Source of the DNA: Bradyrhizobium paxllaeri
GTDB lineage: Bacteria > Pseudomonadota > Alphaproteobacteria > Rhizobiales > Xanthobacteraceae
Assembly: GCF_001693515.2 (NCBI RefSeq)
Contig: NZ_CP042968.1
Span: 5,766,001 to 5,830,000, forward strand
Direction of reading: 5' to 3'
Length of the DNA: 64,000 nucleotides
Part shown: positions 1-8,444 of the stretch, in pieces
How positions within the stretch are numbered: the first letter of the stretch is position 1
Layout: each line of letters opens with the position of its first letter
Position numbers and translations under genes: made by a program
Notes under the pieces: generated by a model
What the model was told of the DNA's origin: nothing
Seen by the model: the letters and a program-made list of their open reading frames with translations, nothing else
Database searches by the model: none

Positions 1-80
1 ATAAGCGCGACCGCAGAGTTCCCGGAATGGGGCGCCCTAAATCCATCATCCTTAAAGGTGAAAGGCGTAAACTTCTGCCG

Positions 81-350
81 ATGCCGACCAGCGCGCGCCA
101 TATTGCCACGATCCTGGCCGTAGCCCTTGCGGGCTGCGGACTGAGCGGCTGTGGGACCATCAACGAGAAGATCGCGGCGGGAGTCAGCGACTCCATTCCG
201 GCCGCGATCGGCGGACTGCCAGCGGACGCGCCACCGCGCCCGGGCACCGCAAAGTACGACGAGTACATGCGGGAGCGCGAGCGCAAGCGCCTGCTGCCGG
301 CTTCCGAACGCGACAAGGAAGAACAGCCTGCGCCGGCCACGCCGCGCTAA
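81..350 (+). CDS. small lipoprotein
   Basis: Predicted 89-residue lipoprotein of unknown function. The protein starts with a short basic stretch, then a hydrophobic segment ending in two possible lipoboxes (ALAGC and GLSGC), followed by a charged, proline-rich tail. A longer frame begins at 27, but the start at 81 puts the lipobox at the normal distance and has an AAAGG-type site upstream. It converges on purU: the two stop codons overlap. Function cannot be told from the sequence. Confidence 0.6.
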   Translation: MPTSARHIATILAVALAGCGLSGCGTINEKIAAGVSDSIPAAIGGLPADAPPRPGTAKYDEYMRERERKRLLPASERDKEEQPAPATPR

Positions 351-1210
351 TCCATGAACACCACAGTCTTGCGGCCGTTGAGGATCACGCGATCCTCCAG
401 GTGATGGCGCATGGCGCGCGCCAGCACGCGGCGCTCGATGTCGCGCCCCTTGCGCGAGAGGTCTTCGGGCGTGTCGCGATGGCTGATGCGCTCGACGTCC
501 TGGTCGATGATCGGGCCTTCGTCGAGGTCGCGGGTGACGTAATGCGCGGTGGCACCGATCAGCTTGACGCCGCGCTCATGGGCCTGGTGGTAGGGCCGCG
601 CGCCCTTGAAGCCCGGCAGGAACGAATGGTGGATGTTGATGCAGCGCCCCGACAGTCTGGCCGACATTTCGTCCGACAGGATCTGCATGTAGCGCGCCAG
701 CACCACGAGATCGGTCCTGGAGTCCTGGACGAGCTTCCAGACCGCATCTTCCTGCTCGCGCTTGGTTTCCTTGGTCACCGGCATGTAGTGGAAGGGAATG
801 TCGCCGAAATCGAGCGAGCTGTAAGTCTCGCGCGGATGATTGGAAACGATCGCGGTCGGGATCATCTCGAGCTCGCCGGTGCGCCAGCGGTAGAGAATGT
901 CGACCAGGCAGTGATCCGATTTGGAGACCAAAAGCATCACGCGGCGGCGGTTGGCGCGGTCGCGCATCTGCCAGTCCATGCCGAAGCGCTCGGCGATCGC
1001 GGCAAATCCCGTCTGCAGCGCCTGCAGTTCGACCGCGAGATCGGCGGCGGTGAACACCACCCGCATGAAAAATTTCTTGGTCTCGACGTCATCGAACTGC
1101 TGGGCGTCCAGGATGTTCTGCCCGTTATGGGCGAGAAAGGTCGACACCGCGGAAACGATTCCGGGGCGATCCGGGCAGGACAGGGTCAGGACGAATTGAT
1201 GATCGGGCAT
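347..1210 (-). CDS. purU: formyltetrahydrofolate deformylase
   Basis: Hydrolyses 10-formyl-THF to THF and formate, balancing one-carbon pools for purine and glycine metabolism; cytoplasmic. The 287 residues match the family length. An N-terminal ACT domain (about 5-80) contains [12 protein letters not shown]. The C-terminal formyltransferase domain carries [14 protein letters not shown] (190-204) with the catalytic Asn192 and His194, and the LDEGP motif with Asp230. All expected catalytic residues are present. It stands alone and ends tail-to-tail with the lipoprotein gene. Confidence 0.95.
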   Translation of the reverse strand: MPDHQFVLTLSCPDRPGIVSAVSTFLAHNGQNILDAQQFDDVETKKFFMRVVFTAADLAVELQALQTGFAAIAERFGMDWQMRDRANRRRVMLLVSKSDHCLVDILYRWRTGELEMIPTAIVSNHPRETYSSLDFGDIPFHYMPVTKETKREQEDAVWKLVQDSRTDLVVLARYMQILSDEMSARLSGRCINIHHSFLPGFKGARPYHQAHERGVKLIGATAHYVTRDLDEGPIIDQDVERISHRDTPEDLSRKGRDIERRVLARAMRHHLEDRVILNGRKTVVFMD

Positions 1211-1350
1211 GGCGGCGTTGACTACAATTCAGGCAGAAGGGTGAAACCTCGGATTTGCGCCCTGCTCTATCACCGCAGACGCGCTTGCGCCAATCCGGAA
1301 ACCGGGGTCAGGATGAACAAAGCGCGAAGCAAAAGCGTTGGAGCGAGATC

Positions 1351-2196
1351 ATGGCTGACAGATTGAACGGGTACCGTATCCTGATCCTGGAAACGCGCGA
1401 GGAAGCGCAGTTTTCCCGCCTGCTCACCGAGCAGGGCGCCGACGTGCTGCAATGTCCGATGTTCACTATCCACGACGCGCCCGACCCGGCGCCGGTCGAA
1501 GCCTGGATCAGGCGGTCGATCGAAAAGCCCTTTGACGACATCGTGCTGATGACGGGCGAAGGCCTGCGCCGGCTGATGAAGGTGGTCCGGCGCATCGGTG
1601 CCGAACAGGCGTTCGTCGCCTCGCTCGGCAAGGCGCGCAAATTCGCCCGCGGGCCCAAGCCGGGCAAGGCGCTGCGCGAAATCGGGCTGGAGCCGCAGAT
1701 GACGACGGAGAAGCCGACCTCCGAAGGCATCGCCGAAATGCTGTCGCGCCTCGACCTCAGCGGCCACCGCCTCGGCCTGCAACTTTACCCGGATAAGGAT
1801 CACAGCGTCCTGATCGGCAAGATCAAGGCGCAAGGCGCCGACGTCGATAGCGTGCTGCCCTATGCCTATGACGCGCAGGCGGCCGACGCGAACATCATCG
1901 CCGCGATCGACGAGATGGCCGAAGGCCGCATCGACGCGATCGCGCTGACCAATCTCGGCCAGATCCGCCGCCTGATGGAAGTCGCGCGGGCGAAAGGTTG
2001 CGAGGATCGGTTACGCGAAGGGCTCGATCGCACGCCGATCGCTTCCGTCGGACCTGCGGTATCGGATGAACTCAAGTCTCACGGCCTGCGCACCGATATC
2101 TATCCGGCCGAGGATGCCTTCTTCATGCGACCGCTGATCTCGGCGATGGCGGCGGCGCTCGGCAAGAATCCGCCGCGCGCGGCAGCGAGAGGCTGA
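1351..2196 (+). CDS. uroporphyrinogen-III synthase (HemD) family protein
   Basis: A 281-residue HemD-fold protein. The family cyclises hydroxymethylbilane to uroporphyrinogen III in tetrapyrrole synthesis. Seen: the N-terminal strand YRILILETREEAQFSRLL, a central LQLYPDKDH-type segment and a C-terminal TPIASVGPAVSDEL motif, typical of the two-domain HemD fold. The frame is open from 1255, but the ATG at 1351 has a GGAG site just upstream and starts the conserved domain. Whether it is the housekeeping HemD or an accessory paralogue cannot be decided; it is not next to other hem genes. Confidence 0.75.
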   Translation: MADRLNGYRILILETREEAQFSRLLTEQGADVLQCPMFTIHDAPDPAPVEAWIRRSIEKPFDDIVLMTGEGLRRLMKVVRRIGAEQAFVASLGKARKFARGPKPGKALREIGLEPQMTTEKPTSEGIAEMLSRLDLSGHRLGLQLYPDKDHSVLIGKIKAQGADVDSVLPYAYDAQAADANIIAAIDEMAEGRIDAIALTNLGQIRRLMEVARAKGCEDRLREGLDRTPIASVGPAVSDELKSHGLRTDIYPAEDAFFMRPLISAMAAALGKNPPRAAARG

Positions 2197-2261
2197 CGCG
2201 CGCAGGCGGCGTCATACGTTCGGCAATTCCGGCGGCCCTGCGACCACCGGCAAGATACGCA

Positions 2262-2528
2262 TCAGCGACATACGTATCTGCCGTTCACAAGCACGCGTAC
2301 GCAGGCTGTGCCTGCTGCAGCCGCGCCGACAGCCGCTCCGCCAACGACAGCGCGTCTTGTTGTCCGACGAGCGACACCCGCGACGCTCATTGGCGTTGCC
2401 GGTCGTCCCACTCTGGCCTCAGCGCTTTGAACGGATAACGCAAGACCGTTGTCCCGCGACCACTCGATCGTACCAAAAATGCCGCAGCCCAGCGCAAGCA
2501 GAATGAATTTTGGACGAGCTAATTTCAT
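2262..2528 (-). CDS. small exported hypothetical protein
   Basis: An 88-residue protein of unknown function. A basic N-terminus and hydrophobic stretch (KFILLALGCGIFG) suggest a signal peptide. A short alanine/glycine run lies before a C-terminal CVRVLVNGRYVCR segment whose two cysteines could pair. The ATG at 2528 is chosen over the upstream one because GGAGGAAACCC precedes it. An FNR/FixK-like box lies 92 bases upstream, so microaerobic control is likely. Confidence 0.55.
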   Translation of the reverse strand: MKLARPKFILLALGCGIFGTIEWSRDNGLALSVQSAEARVGRPATPMSVAGVARRTTRRAVVGGAAVGAAAAGTACVRVLVNGRYVCR

Positions 2529-2613
2529 TGGGTTTCCTCCCGAGTTGAAACAAGGCACCCAGAACGCTGCTGGTTACTCCGGACGCAGATGAACTGCATC
2601 TCGATTGCAGTGA

Positions 2614-2627
2614 TTGACCTAGATCAA
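2614..2627. promoter_or_regulatory. FNR/FixK-type box (near consensus)
   Basis: TTGACCTAGATCAA is a 14-bp dyad one base from the FNR/FixK consensus TTGAT-N4-ATCAA. Its centre is about 92 bp from the start of the leftward gene at 2528, leaving room for a class II promoter with a leader of about 50 bases. Confidence 0.55.
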
Positions 2628-2846
2628 CGCCGCCGCAGCAGCGGGAAATCCTGATCAGGAGAGATCAGACGCATCGTGGCGCTGCCAGTCATCGGGGGTA
2701 GCGGATTTGGGTTTCCTGCACCTGGCGTCTGACACCAAACGCCGCCTGATCTCGTTCAGGCTCGCATGGGTGGAAGATGCGGCCTACTTGCACAAGGTTC
2801 CGCTTCTTACGGCAAACCGGTCACCTGCCCGCGAACAAGCCGAGAC

Positions 2847-2860
2847 TTGATCTGGATCAA
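2847..2860. promoter_or_regulatory. FNR/FixK-type box (perfect consensus)
   Basis: TTGATCTGGATCAA matches the FNR/FixK dyad exactly. Its centre (2853.5) would place a class II transcription start near 2895, about 20 bases ahead of the ATG at 2916. It suggests oxygen-responsive expression of the rightward gene. Confidence 0.65.
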
Positions 2861-2915
2861 GGGTCGCAGGACGAAACCCTCAACTATGCATGACAGGGGG
2901 GCCGCGGAGCGACGT

Positions 2916-3356
2916 ATGCCCCTGGCCCGGTATTTCATCTATGTTGGCGGAGCGCTGCTCGCGCTGCTGCTTATTGCGAGTGCCTGTTTGCCGATGCTGC
3001 CACTTGCCATCGAGGCAAGTTCGAGTCCGGTCACCATCCGCATCCATTCCGAGCAGAAGTTGCCGGAGCGCGTGGTTTACGACACCACCGTTCCAACAAT
3101 CGTCCCCCAGAAGATTGCGAACGCGGAGCAAAATGTTTCCGATCCAGCAACGACAGTCGCCGATGTCCCGAAAGCGCGGGAGGCTTTTGCGCAATTGCGA
3201 CCGTCTGACGCTGTCCAACCCCGGGCATCAGATTCAAGAAGGCGTGAGGTGAAGCAGCAGCACCACCGCAAACCGGCGAAGAAGCGCAGGGCGCCGCATG
3301 AGTTCATGATGGCGCGGCCAGCGCATTATGGCTGGTTTGGCTACGGTACCTGGTGA
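2916..3356 (+). CDS. membrane-anchored hypothetical protein
   Basis: A 146-residue protein of unknown function. One N-terminal membrane segment (about residues 6-29, FIYVGGALLALLLIASACL) is followed by a hydrophilic, presumably periplasmic region, a basic KQQHHRKPAKKRR stretch and an aromatic C-terminus ending HYGWFGYGTW. The frame is open from 2766, but the ATG at 2916 has GGAG six bases upstream. A perfect FNR/FixK box 55 bases upstream suggests induction at low oxygen. Confidence 0.6.
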   Translation: MPLARYFIYVGGALLALLLIASACLPMLPLAIEASSSPVTIRIHSEQKLPERVVYDTTVPTIVPQKIANAEQNVSDPATTVADVPKAREAFAQLRPSDAVQPRASDSRRREVKQQHHRKPAKKRRAPHEFMMARPAHYGWFGYGTW

Positions 3357-3411
3357 AGATCATACCAGCGAAGCCGCGCAGGCTTGCTCGCTAGTTTGAC
3401 GCCTTCGCCGC

Positions 3412-4392
3412 CTAGTCCACCTTGGCGCCGGCGAACTTGACCACCTTGCCCCACTTCTCGGTTTCGTCAGCCACCAGCTTACCGAAATCGGCGGGCGAGC
3501 CCGGCAGCAGGATGGCGCCGATCTCGGCAAAGCGCGCCTTCGCCTTGGGATCGGCGAGGATTTCGTTGACTGCCTTGTTGAGCCTGTCGACGATTTCCGC
3601 CGGTGTACCTTTCGGCGCGGCGAGGCCGTACCAGGCGCTCGCCTCGTAACCGGAAAGGAAATCGGCGACCAGCGGCAGATCCGGCAACACGTCCGAGCGC
3701 GTCGTGCTGGTAACCGCAAGCCCCCGCAGCTTGCCGGATTTGACGTGCTCGGCGCAGGTCGGAAGGTTGTCGAACATGACATGCATCTGGCCGGAGAGCA
3801 TGTCGGTGAGCGCCGGCGCGCCGCCCCGGTAGGGCACATGCTGCATGTTGATCCCGGTCAGCATCTTGAACAGCTCGCCCGACATGTGGATCGTCGACCC
3901 GTTGCCTGACGACGCCATGTTGAGCTTGCCAGGATTGGCCTTGGCGTAGGCGATCAGTTCGGGAATCGTCTTGATCGGCAGCGAGGGATGCACCACCACG
4001 ACATTGGGAAAGCGGATGATGCCGGCGATCGGCTCCACCTCCTTCATGAAATCGAACGGCAGCTTGTCGTACAGCGTGGCATTGATCGCATTGGCCGGCG
4101 CGACCAGCAGCAGCGTATAGCCGTCGGGCGTGGCGCGCAGCACGGACTCGGTCGCGATATTGGTGCCGCCACCCGGCCGGTTCTCGATGACGAAGGATTG
4201 GCCGAGCTTTTCCGACAGCCACTGCCCCATCAGGCGCGACGTGAGGTCCGCCGAGCCGCCGGGCGTATACCCGATCACGAGGCGCACCGGCCGCGCCGGA
4301 TAGGCCTGCGCGCTTGCGCTTGCAGCTGTGAGCGGAACAGCAGCCGCACCGGCTGCGAGTTGCAGAAATTGACGACGCTGAATCTTCATCAT
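3412..4392 (-). CDS. Bug-family (TTT) substrate-binding protein
   Basis: Periplasmic binding protein of the tripartite tricarboxylate/Bug family, which captures carboxylates or related small molecules. 326 residues, the family norm. The N-terminus has a twin-arginine motif (RRQFLQLAAG) and an AxA cleavage region at SASAQA. The mature part opens YPARPVRLVIGYTPGG, the Bug signature, and contains GGTNIATE and ASSGNGSTIHM ligand-loop motifs. No TctA/TctB genes adjoin, so it is an orphan, as most Bug proteins are. The ligand is unknown. GGAGGAAGC precedes the ATG. Confidence 0.88.
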   Translation of the reverse strand: MMKIQRRQFLQLAAGAAAVPLTAASASAQAYPARPVRLVIGYTPGGSADLTSRLMGQWLSEKLGQSFVIENRPGGGTNIATESVLRATPDGYTLLLVAPANAINATLYDKLPFDFMKEVEPIAGIIRFPNVVVVHPSLPIKTIPELIAYAKANPGKLNMASSGNGSTIHMSGELFKMLTGINMQHVPYRGGAPALTDMLSGQMHVMFDNLPTCAEHVKSGKLRGLAVTSTTRSDVLPDLPLVADFLSGYEASAWYGLAAPKGTPAEIVDRLNKAVNEILADPKAKARFAEIGAILLPGSPADFGKLVADETEKWGKVVKFAGAKVD

Positions 4393-4503
4393 GCTTCCTC
4401 CGACGCACCGGCGGCTCTTGCGGCACGCCTGGGTGCGCGCATCCTACCTGCGCGACGTCGCGAAGCCGAATATTCTTAAGTAGGAGGCGGAAGGTTCACC
4501 GCG

Positions 4504-5448
4504 TCACTTCGTCTCGCTCAGGAACGCCTGATAGGCGAGCCTGATGCCGTCCTCAAGGGAGGTGCTGGCCCGCCAGCCGAGTTTTGCCAGCCGGCTGACA
4601 TCCAGCAGCTTGCGCGGCGTGCCGTCGGGGCGTGAGGTGTCGAAGCTGATCTCGCCGGTGTAACCCACGGTTGCCGCGACCACGCGGGCGAACTCGGCGA
4701 TGGTGATGTCCTGGCCGGTACCGATATTGACCAGTTCGCTGTCCGAATAGGTCTTCATCAGATGGATGCAGGCGTCGGCGAGATCGTCGACATAGAGGAA
4801 TTCCCGCCGCGGCGTGCCGGTGCCCCAAACCACGACCTCCCTGGCGCCGGATTGCTTTGCCTCGTGGAAACGGCGGATCAGCGCGGCGACGACATGGCTG
4901 TATTCGGGATGATAATTGTCGCCGCTGCCATAGAGGTTGGTCGGCATCACGTTGATGAAGTCGGCGCCATACTGGCTGCGATAGGCCTCCACCATCTTGA
5001 TGCCGGCGATCTTGGCAATCGCATAGGGCTCGTTGGTCGGTTCCAGCGGCCCCGTCAGCATGCAATCCTCGCGCAGCGGCTGCGGCGCCAGCTTGGGATA
5101 GATGCAGGACGAGCCCAGGAACATCAGCTTCTCGGCGCCGCTGACATGCGCCGCGTGGATCACGTTCGAAGCGATTGCGAGATTATCGTAGAGGAATTCG
5201 GCGCGCAGCGTGTTGTTGGCGACGATGCCGCCGACCTTGGCCGCGGCCAGAAACACCACCTGCGGACGTTTGGCGGCGAACCACGCGTTCACTGCAGCCT
5301 GATCGCGCAGATCGACCTCGCTTCGGGTCGCGGTCAGGAGTTCGACGTGTTCCGCAGCCAGCCGGCGCACCAGTGCCGCGCCGACCATGCCGCGATGGCC
5401 GGCGACGTAGACGGTCTTGCCTTTCAGCTCAAACGGCAGGCTTGCCAT
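4504..5448 (-). CDS. fcl: GDP-L-fucose synthase, copy 1
   Basis: Epimerises and reduces GDP-4-keto-6-deoxy-D-mannose to GDP-L-fucose (NADPH), the donor for fucosyl residues in surface glycans. 314 residues. The N-terminal Rossmann motif GHRGMVG (17-23), GSSCIYPK (112-119) and the catalytic Tyr142/Lys146 pair in YAIAK are present, along with the family segment [20 protein letters not shown]. The start overlaps the last 20 bases of gmd copy 1, so the two are translationally coupled. An almost identical copy lies inverted at 33666-34616. Confidence 0.93.
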   Translation of the reverse strand: MASLPFELKGKTVYVAGHRGMVGAALVRRLAAEHVELLTATRSEVDLRDQAAVNAWFAAKRPQVVFLAAAKVGGIVANNTLRAEFLYDNLAIASNVIHAAHVSGAEKLMFLGSSCIYPKLAPQPLREDCMLTGPLEPTNEPYAIAKIAGIKMVEAYRSQYGADFINVMPTNLYGSGDNYHPEYSHVVAALIRRFHEAKQSGAREVVVWGTGTPRREFLYVDDLADACIHLMKTYSDSELVNIGTGQDITIAEFARVVAATVGYTGEISFDTSRPDGTPRKLLDVSRLAKLGWRASTSLEDGIRLAYQAFLSETK

Positions 5449-6529
5449 TGGCGACCTCCCGCCGGGCTTCTGCGAGATCGCTCGCGACCATTTCCTTGAC
5501 CAGTTGCGCAAAGGAGGTTGTGGGCTTCCAGCCGAGCTTGTCCCGTGCCTTGCTGGCATCGCCGACCAGAAGATCGACCTCGGTCGGCCGGAAATAGACG
5601 GGATCGATGCGCAAAATGGTCTTGCCGGATTTTGCGTCGACGCCGGTCTCGTTGACGCCCTGGCCGCGCCATTCGATGTGGCGGCCGACTTCGGCAAACG
5701 CCACCTCGACGAATTCGCGCACCGACCGGGTCTCGCCGGTCGCCAGCACGAAGTCGTCGGGGGCGTCCGCCTGCAGGATTTTGTGCATGCCCTCGATATA
5801 ATCCCGGGCATGGCCCCAGTCGCGCTTGGCGTCGAGATTGCCGAGATAGAGCGTGTCTTCGAGACCGACCTCGATGCGGGCGACGCTGCGGGTGATCTTG
5901 CGGGTGACGAAGGTCTCGCCGCGGATCGGGCTCTCATGGTTGAACAGGATACCGTTCGAGGCAAACATGCCGTAGGCCTCGCGGTAGTTCACCGTGATCC
6001 AGTAGCCATACAGCTTGGCGACGCCGTAAGGCGAGCGCGGATAGAACGGCGTGGTCTCCTTCTGCGGCACTTCCTGGACCAGGCCGTAGAGCTCCGAGGT
6101 CGAGGCCTGATAGAACCGCGTCTCCTTCTCCATGCCGAGAATGCGGATCGCTTCCAAAAGCCGCAGCACGCCGATGGCGTCGGCATTGGCGGTATATTCC
6201 GGACTTTCGAAGCTGACGCCGACATGGCTCTGGGCGGCGAGGTTGTAGATCTCGGTCGGCCTGATCTGCTGCATCAGCCGGATCAGGTTGGTCGAGTCGG
6301 TCATGTCGCCGTAATGCAGCAGGAACGGCACGTTGCGGGAATGCGGATCCTGGTAGAGGTGATCGATGCGCGCGGTGTTGAACGAGGACGACCGCCGCTT
6401 GATGCCGTGGACCTCATAGCCGAGGCCGAGCAGATATTCGGCGAGATAGGCGCCGTCCTGCCCGGTAACGCCGGTGATCAGCGCCACGCGCCGCTGTGAA
6501 TCCTGAGCCGCCATGTCTTCAGCCGCCAT
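5429..6529 (-). CDS. gmd: GDP-mannose 4,6-dehydratase, copy 1
   Basis: Converts GDP-D-mannose to GDP-4-keto-6-deoxy-D-mannose, the step before Fcl. 366 residues with ITGVTGQDG (18-26), the substrate segment [13 protein letters not shown], the active-site TSELYG (144-149) and Tyr168/Lys172 in SPYGVAK. The frame is open to 6562. The ATG at 6529 is preferred because GGAGAAG precedes it; a second ATG at 6514 lies in a 15-bp tandem repeat. This copy has uniformly native high-GC codon use, unlike the 5' end of copy 2 at 32600. Confidence 0.93.
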   Translation of the reverse strand: MAAEDMAAQDSQRRVALITGVTGQDGAYLAEYLLGLGYEVHGIKRRSSSFNTARIDHLYQDPHSRNVPFLLHYGDMTDSTNLIRLMQQIRPTEIYNLAAQSHVGVSFESPEYTANADAIGVLRLLEAIRILGMEKETRFYQASTSELYGLVQEVPQKETTPFYPRSPYGVAKLYGYWITVNYREAYGMFASNGILFNHESPIRGETFVTRKITRSVARIEVGLEDTLYLGNLDAKRDWGHARDYIEGMHKILQADAPDDFVLATGETRSVREFVEVAFAEVGRHIEWRGQGVNETGVDAKSGKTILRIDPVYFRPTEVDLLVGDASKARDKLGWKPTTSFAQLVKEMVASDLAEARREVANGKPAV

Positions 6530-6535
6530 GTCTTC
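6506..6535. repeat. 15-bp perfect tandem repeat over gmd start
   Basis: The unit AGCCGCCATGTCTTC (plus strand) occurs twice head to tail at 6506-6520 and 6521-6535. Each carries one in-frame gmd start codon (at 6529 and 6514), giving the repeated N-terminus [10 protein letters not shown]. Confidence 0.85.
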
Positions 6536-6621
6536 TCCAAACGTGCCCGTCGCGCAGGCCATAGCATTCGACCCCCGCCAAGTCTATTCCCAAAGCCGTT
6601 TGAAATCAGGATCTTAGCGGT

Positions 6622-7296
6622 CTAATCGCCATGATGGCGCAAGCGTTCGAGTTCGATGATGGTGACGCCGCCATATTCGAGCCGTAGCAAGCCTTCCTTC
6701 TCCAGCCGCTTCAGGCACTGGTTGGCATTTTGCCGTGAGATACCGGAGAGCGCTCCGATTTCTTCCTGCGTGATCTCGAGATGTCGGGTCATGTCCGGAT
6801 ACAGGATCGGATTGAACAGCGAGGCGATCGACCGCGCCACGCGGCCGGTCGCATCCAGCGTACGGCCATGCTCCAGCGCCCCGATGAATTGGCCGAGCCG
6901 CTCGTTGAGCTGCCGGACCAGAAAGCGGTTGAACGCGACGCTGTTCTCGAACAGCCAGAAGAAGGTAGCGCGATCCATCAGCGCCAGCCGCGTGTCCCGC
7001 AACGCCACCACGTCGTAACGGCGCGGCTCGCCTTTGAGCATCGAGCCCTCGCCGAACCAGGCGCCGGCCGTGAGGCCGGCGAAGGTCGCAGCCTTGCCGC
7101 CGCTCGACACGGTACTCATACGGGCAAGGCCCGTCACAACGCCGGTCCAGTACTCGAAGGAGTCGCCGCGCATGAAGATATGCTCGTTGGCGCGATAGGA
7201 TTTCTCCACGATACCGGCACGCGCGGCCTCGATTTCCCGCTCGTTCAGTTCACGCGACCAGGCCGCGATGCGCTTGAGATATTCCGCAGCAATCAT
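6622..7296 (-). CDS. Crp/Fnr-family transcriptional regulator
   Basis: Cytoplasmic DNA-binding regulator. The N-terminal cyclic-nucleotide-binding-type beta barrel (about residues 30-125) includes IFMRGDSFEYWTGVVTGL and AGAWFGEGSML. A C-terminal winged helix carries ITQEEIGALSGISRQNANQ and ends LRLEYGGVTIIEL. It lacks the N-terminal cysteine cluster of oxygen-sensing FNR, and its recognition helix is not the FNR/FixK E-SR type, so it is probably not the reader of the boxes at 2614 and 2847. The start is uncertain: ATG at 7296 or TTG at 7344. It is divergent from the liv operon. Confidence 0.85.
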   Translation of the reverse strand: MIAAEYLKRIAAWSRELNEREIEAARAGIVEKSYRANEHIFMRGDSFEYWTGVVTGLARMSTVSSGGKAATFAGLTAGAWFGEGSMLKGEPRRYDVVALRDTRLALMDRATFFWLFENSVAFNRFLVRQLNERLGQFIGALEHGRTLDATGRVARSIASLFNPILYPDMTRHLEITQEEIGALSGISRQNANQCLKRLEKEGLLRLEYGGVTIIELERLRHHGD

Positions 7297-7548
7297 GACC
7301 GCATCGACCGTCGCATCCCCATCGCTTCCCTTGCTGCACCGCAACAGAAATGCAGTCCGGCAAAATTTCCCGACGAATTGTCAGGCAAAAGACATTTCAA
7401 ACTATCGCATTGCCCTAAGGAGGGCCACCTCGGCACGCGCAGCCAATGGCGCGCTGGCGGGGTGCGACACTACCGCGCGTGACGCTGGGCAACGGCCGAC
7501 ACCGATAGTCGGATGGCCTGCCCGTCATCGCCGATGTAGGATCGCACA

Positions 7549-7578
7549 TGCAATTGCAAGCGTTAGACATTGCAAACG
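7549..7578. promoter_or_regulatory. operator-like repeats upstream of liv operon
   Basis: A 10-bp palindrome TGCAATTGCA (7549-7558) overlaps the first of two direct repeats, ATTGCAAGCG (7553-7562) and ATTGCAAACG (7569-7578), spaced 16 bp apart. They lie 45-74 bases before the GTG start of the first liv gene. This looks like a regulator site; the regulator is unknown. The rest of the 326-base divergent gap holds nothing recognised. Confidence 0.35.
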
Positions 7579-7622
7579 TAAGATAAAGAGCGCTGCCCAA
7601 GCGCCGCATCTGGAGGGAATGA

Positions 7623-8444
7623 GTGGCTCATACGTTGGAAGTGCGCGGGGTATCGCTGCGCTTCGGAGGCGTCCGCGCGCTGACCGAGGTCTCCTTCGGC
7701 GTGAACGAGGGCGAATTGTTCTCGATCATCGGCCCGAACGGCGCCGGCAAGACCTCGATCGTCAACTGCATTTCTGGCCGCTACAAACCGACCGAAGGAA
7801 AGCTGTTCTATCGGGGCAAGGACATCACCGGCCTTAACCCGAACGCGCGACCGCGGCTGGGCATCGGCCGCACCTTCCAGAACCTGGCACTGTTCCATCA
7901 TATGAGCGTGCTCGACAACATCATGGTCGGGCGGCACCATTTGTTGAAGAACAATTTCATCACGGGATCCCTGTACTGGCTGACCGGCGCCCGGCGCGAG
8001 GAACTCGAACACCGCCGCAAGGTGGAAGAGATCATCGACTTCCTCGACCTGCAGTCGGTGCGCAAGGCCACCGCCGGCACCCTGCCCTACGGCCTGCGCA
8101 AGCGTGTCGAGCTGGCGCGCGCGATGGCGCTGGAGCCGCAACTGATCCTGCTCGACGAGCCGATGGCCGGCATGAACTTCGAAGAGAAGGAGGACATGGC
8201 GCGCTACATCGTCGATCTCAACGAAGAGTTCGGCATGACCGTGATGATGATCGAGCATGACATGGGCGTGGTGATGGACATCTCGCACCGCGTCATGGTT
8301 CTGGATTTCGGCCGCAAGATCGCCGAGGGCGATCCGGCGTCCGTGCTCGCCGATCCCCATGTGAAGCGCGCCTATCTCGGCGAAGAGGACGAGGTTCTGG
8401 TCGATCCCGACGACAAGCCGGCACCGCGGGAGAGTGCGGCATGA
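7623..8444 (+). CDS. livG: branched-chain-type ABC transporter ATP-binding protein (LivG-like)
   Basis: Cytoplasmic ATPase of a HAAT-family (liv) importer. 273 residues: Walker A GPNGAGKTS (37-45), an LPYGLRKRVELARAM signature region, Walker B LILLDEP (174-180) and a switch histidine in MMIEHDMGVV. The LivG-specific helical insert (around residues 105-135) is present. The start is GTG at 7623, preceded by GGAGGG; an overlapping ATG at 7619 is out of frame. It overlaps the next gene in an ATGA, so the operon is coupled. The ligand may be an acid, given the adjacent CoA ligase. Confidence 0.88.
   Translation: MAHTLEVRGVSLRFGGVRALTEVSFGVNEGELFSIIGPNGAGKTSIVNCISGRYKPTEGKLFYRGKDITGLNPNARPRLGIGRTFQNLALFHHMSVLDNIMVGRHHLLKNNFITGSLYWLTGARREELEHRRKVEEIIDFLDLQSVRKATAGTLPYGLRKRVELARAMALEPQLILLDEPMAGMNFEEKEDMARYIVDLNEEFGMTVMMIEHDMGVVMDISHRVMVLDFGRKIAEGDPASVLADPHVKRAYLGEEDEVLVDPDDKPAPRESAA

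Noticed and set aside
401..1366. Rightward open frame of 321 codons opposite purU
   Set aside because: Antisense shadow; the purU reading has complete ACT and formyltransferase motifs.
4504..5964. 486-codon leftward frame extending fcl upstream through gmd
   Set aside because: Only the part from 5448 down is fcl; the N-terminal 170 residues are an out-of-frame reading of gmd.
6622..7296. Crp/Fnr regulator as the reader of the FNR boxes at 2614 and 2847
   Set aside because: No iron-sulphur cysteines and a recognition helix unlike FNR/FixK; only proximity supports the link.
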